64,000 bases of DNA from Daejeonella sp. (GTDB lineage Bacteria > Bacteroidota > Bacteroidia > Sphingobacteriales > Sphingobacteriaceae), in the NCBI RefSeq assembly GCF_017495225.1, contig NZ_JAFEIG010000002.1, positions 62,001 through 126,000 on the forward strand. Direction: 5' to 3'. Position 1 is the first letter of the stretch. Every line of letters starts with the position of its first letter. The notes beneath the pieces are model-generated. The model was not told the DNA's origin. It did not search any database and saw nothing but the letters and a program-made list of their open reading frames with translations. Positions 63,075 to 64,000 of the stretch are shown in pieces. Position numbers and translations under genes: made by a program.

Positions 63075-63877
63075 CTAATTTTTCTTGGTCGCTGTTACTG
63101 AATAAACCATTGGGATATTATTGTTCAAATGCTTTATTCTAAATTTCTTCGGTTCAAACTCTATGGTTTTGTTAAAGCAATTGTAAGGTGAATAATCAAA
63201 TTCGTCAAGAGAATTAATTTCAAGTCCGTTACCGATTAAATTATTTATTACCTCAATAAACCATGATTCCACATGACATATGATTGGCTTATGTCTGCGT
63301 TTTTATCGGCATAAGTTCCATTTTCGGTTTCTATTATTGCGCCTGAATTAAAATATCTGTAAGCAATTTTTTCAAAGTTGTCGTCAAACATCCAAACAAC
63401 AGGATGAAATTCTACAAATACAAATTGTCCACCAGGTTTTAAAAACTTTGAAATAATTTTTGCCCACTTGTCTAAGTCGGGCAACCAACCAATTGTCCCA
63501 TAACTTGTAAAAACTAGATCAAATTTTTCGTCCAGATGCTTTGGTAGGTCGTAAATATCGCAACAAATGAACTTTGCATTTGAATTTGTGTCTTTTGCAA
63601 TTTGTTTTGCACTTTCAATTGCTTTGTCTGATAAGTCAACGCCTGTAACGTCTGCACCTAATCTACTCAAGGAAATGGAGTCTTGTCCGAAATGACATTG
63701 CAAATGCAAAATTGTTTTTCCTTTGATGTTTCCAAGCAAGTTTAATTCAATTTCATTTAAAGAGGTTTTTCCACTCAGAAATCCGTCTAGGTCATAAAAA
63801 TCCGATTTTAAGTGCGTTTCAGTTCTATTATTCCAAGACTGCCGGTTTATTTCTATGTAATTTTGTTCGGGGTTCAT
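63075..63877 (-). pseudogene. Class I SAM methyltransferase interrupted by a frameshift
   Basis: The first ORF (63248-63877) encodes motif I KTILHLQCHFGQDSISL, then FDLVFTSYGTIGWLPDL and LKPGGQFVFVEFHPVVWM, and runs to QSYVMWNHG before hitting a stop. The second frame (63075-63272) continues the same family with EVINNLIGNGLEINSLDEF and IPMVYSVTATKK. The interval is 803 bp, so one missing base near 63251-63262 (RC of GGTTTATTG) restores a 267-residue protein. Either the gene is a recent pseudogene or the read has an indel. Substrate unknown. Confidence 0.85.
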
Positions 63878-63903
63878 TTTTTCTATGGTTGGTTTTCTAA
63901 ATA

Positions 63904-64000
63904 ACCGCTAACGGGTTGCGGCTTGGCGGATTTCAAAGCACAAATGTTCAGTTTTGCACAAAACTTAATTTAAACACTGAATCGCCACTTTGGGCTAGGT
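63904..64000. repeat. Structured sequence at right edge, possible attC-like recombination site (truncated)
   Basis: It begins CCGCTAACGGGTTGCGGC and contains bulged inverted arms TGGCGGATTTCA (63924-63935) and TGAATCGCCA (63978-63987), with an inner weak hairpin. It is G/C-richer than its surroundings, lies just before a promoterless-looking methyltransferase and is cut by the window end. The core is not a perfect RYYYAAC, so integron membership is only a possibility. Confidence 0.4.

Noticed and set aside
63075-63272. 65-residue minus-strand ORF as a separate gene
   Set aside because: Its sequence is the C-terminal continuation of the methyltransferase in the adjacent frame, so it is a fragment produced by the frameshift.

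Overview
The window is AT-rich bacterial chromosome from the phylum Bacteroidota (Bacteroidetes), probably a Sphingobacteriales- or Cytophagales-like environmental lineage. The evidence is a 2350-residue SprA (the type IX secretion outer-membrane translocon), the Bacteroidetes promoter consensus TTTG-N19/20-TAnnTTTG upstream of several genes, little sign of Shine-Dalgarno sequences, a MaeB malic enzyme-phosphotransacetylase fusion, DUF4292 and Wzi-type outer-membrane proteins. The genus cannot be fixed from sequence reading alone. No rRNA, tRNA, CRISPR array, insertion sequence or replication origin was recognised.

Region 1 (1-27.2 kb) is one large Wzx/Wzy-type capsule or exopolysaccharide locus. 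It holds a left-truncated FlaA1/PglF-type nucleotide-sugar dehydratase, two paralogous Wzi-like outer-membrane barrels around an unknown lipoprotein, a Wzx flippase, about six glycosyltransferases, a kinase-less Wzz-like chain-length protein, an SLBB-repeat Wza-like export protein, a third Wzi-like barrel, a WcaJ-type initiating transferase, an AsnB amidotransferase, a hexapeptide acetyltransferase, GDP-mannose 4,6-dehydratase, a Wzy-like polymerase/ligase and two methyltransferases. Most genes lie on the minus strand with short gaps or overlaps.

Region 2 (27.2-35.3 kb) carries housekeeping genes (dxs, scpA, glyA, comF, rlmN) separated by unusually repeat-rich gaps. Six copies of a 20-bp palindrome, a nested arrangement of direct repeats around a multi-hairpin element, and G/C-rich hairpin pairs all fall within about 6 kb.

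Region 3 (35.3-44.1 kb) is a long co-directional run: amidohydrolase, nitronate-monooxygenase-like flavoprotein, acylphosphatase, a second flippase, dut, a TPR protein, a DUF4292 lipoprotein, an EnvC-like protein with a degenerate LytM domain, and two TatA-like proteins. It looks like a cell-envelope module mixed with housekeeping genes.

Region 4 (44.3-61.2 kb) contains gatA, an MltD-like transglycosylase, maeB, ruvA, sprA, gcvH, a VanZ-like gene, a 44-residue lipoprotein absent from the ORF track, feoA, feoB and a SprT-like metalloprotease. Region 5 (61.2-64 kb) looks accessory: a HigBA toxin-antitoxin pair, a CIA30-domain protein, a frameshifted methyltransferase and, at the right edge, a structured sequence that may be the start of a cassette-type recombination site.

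Several ORF-track starts were corrected here (3535, 22663, 34840, 39630, 43485). A recurring pattern is a TAnnTTTG box only 1-8 nt from the start codon, which suggests leaderless or near-leaderless transcripts.
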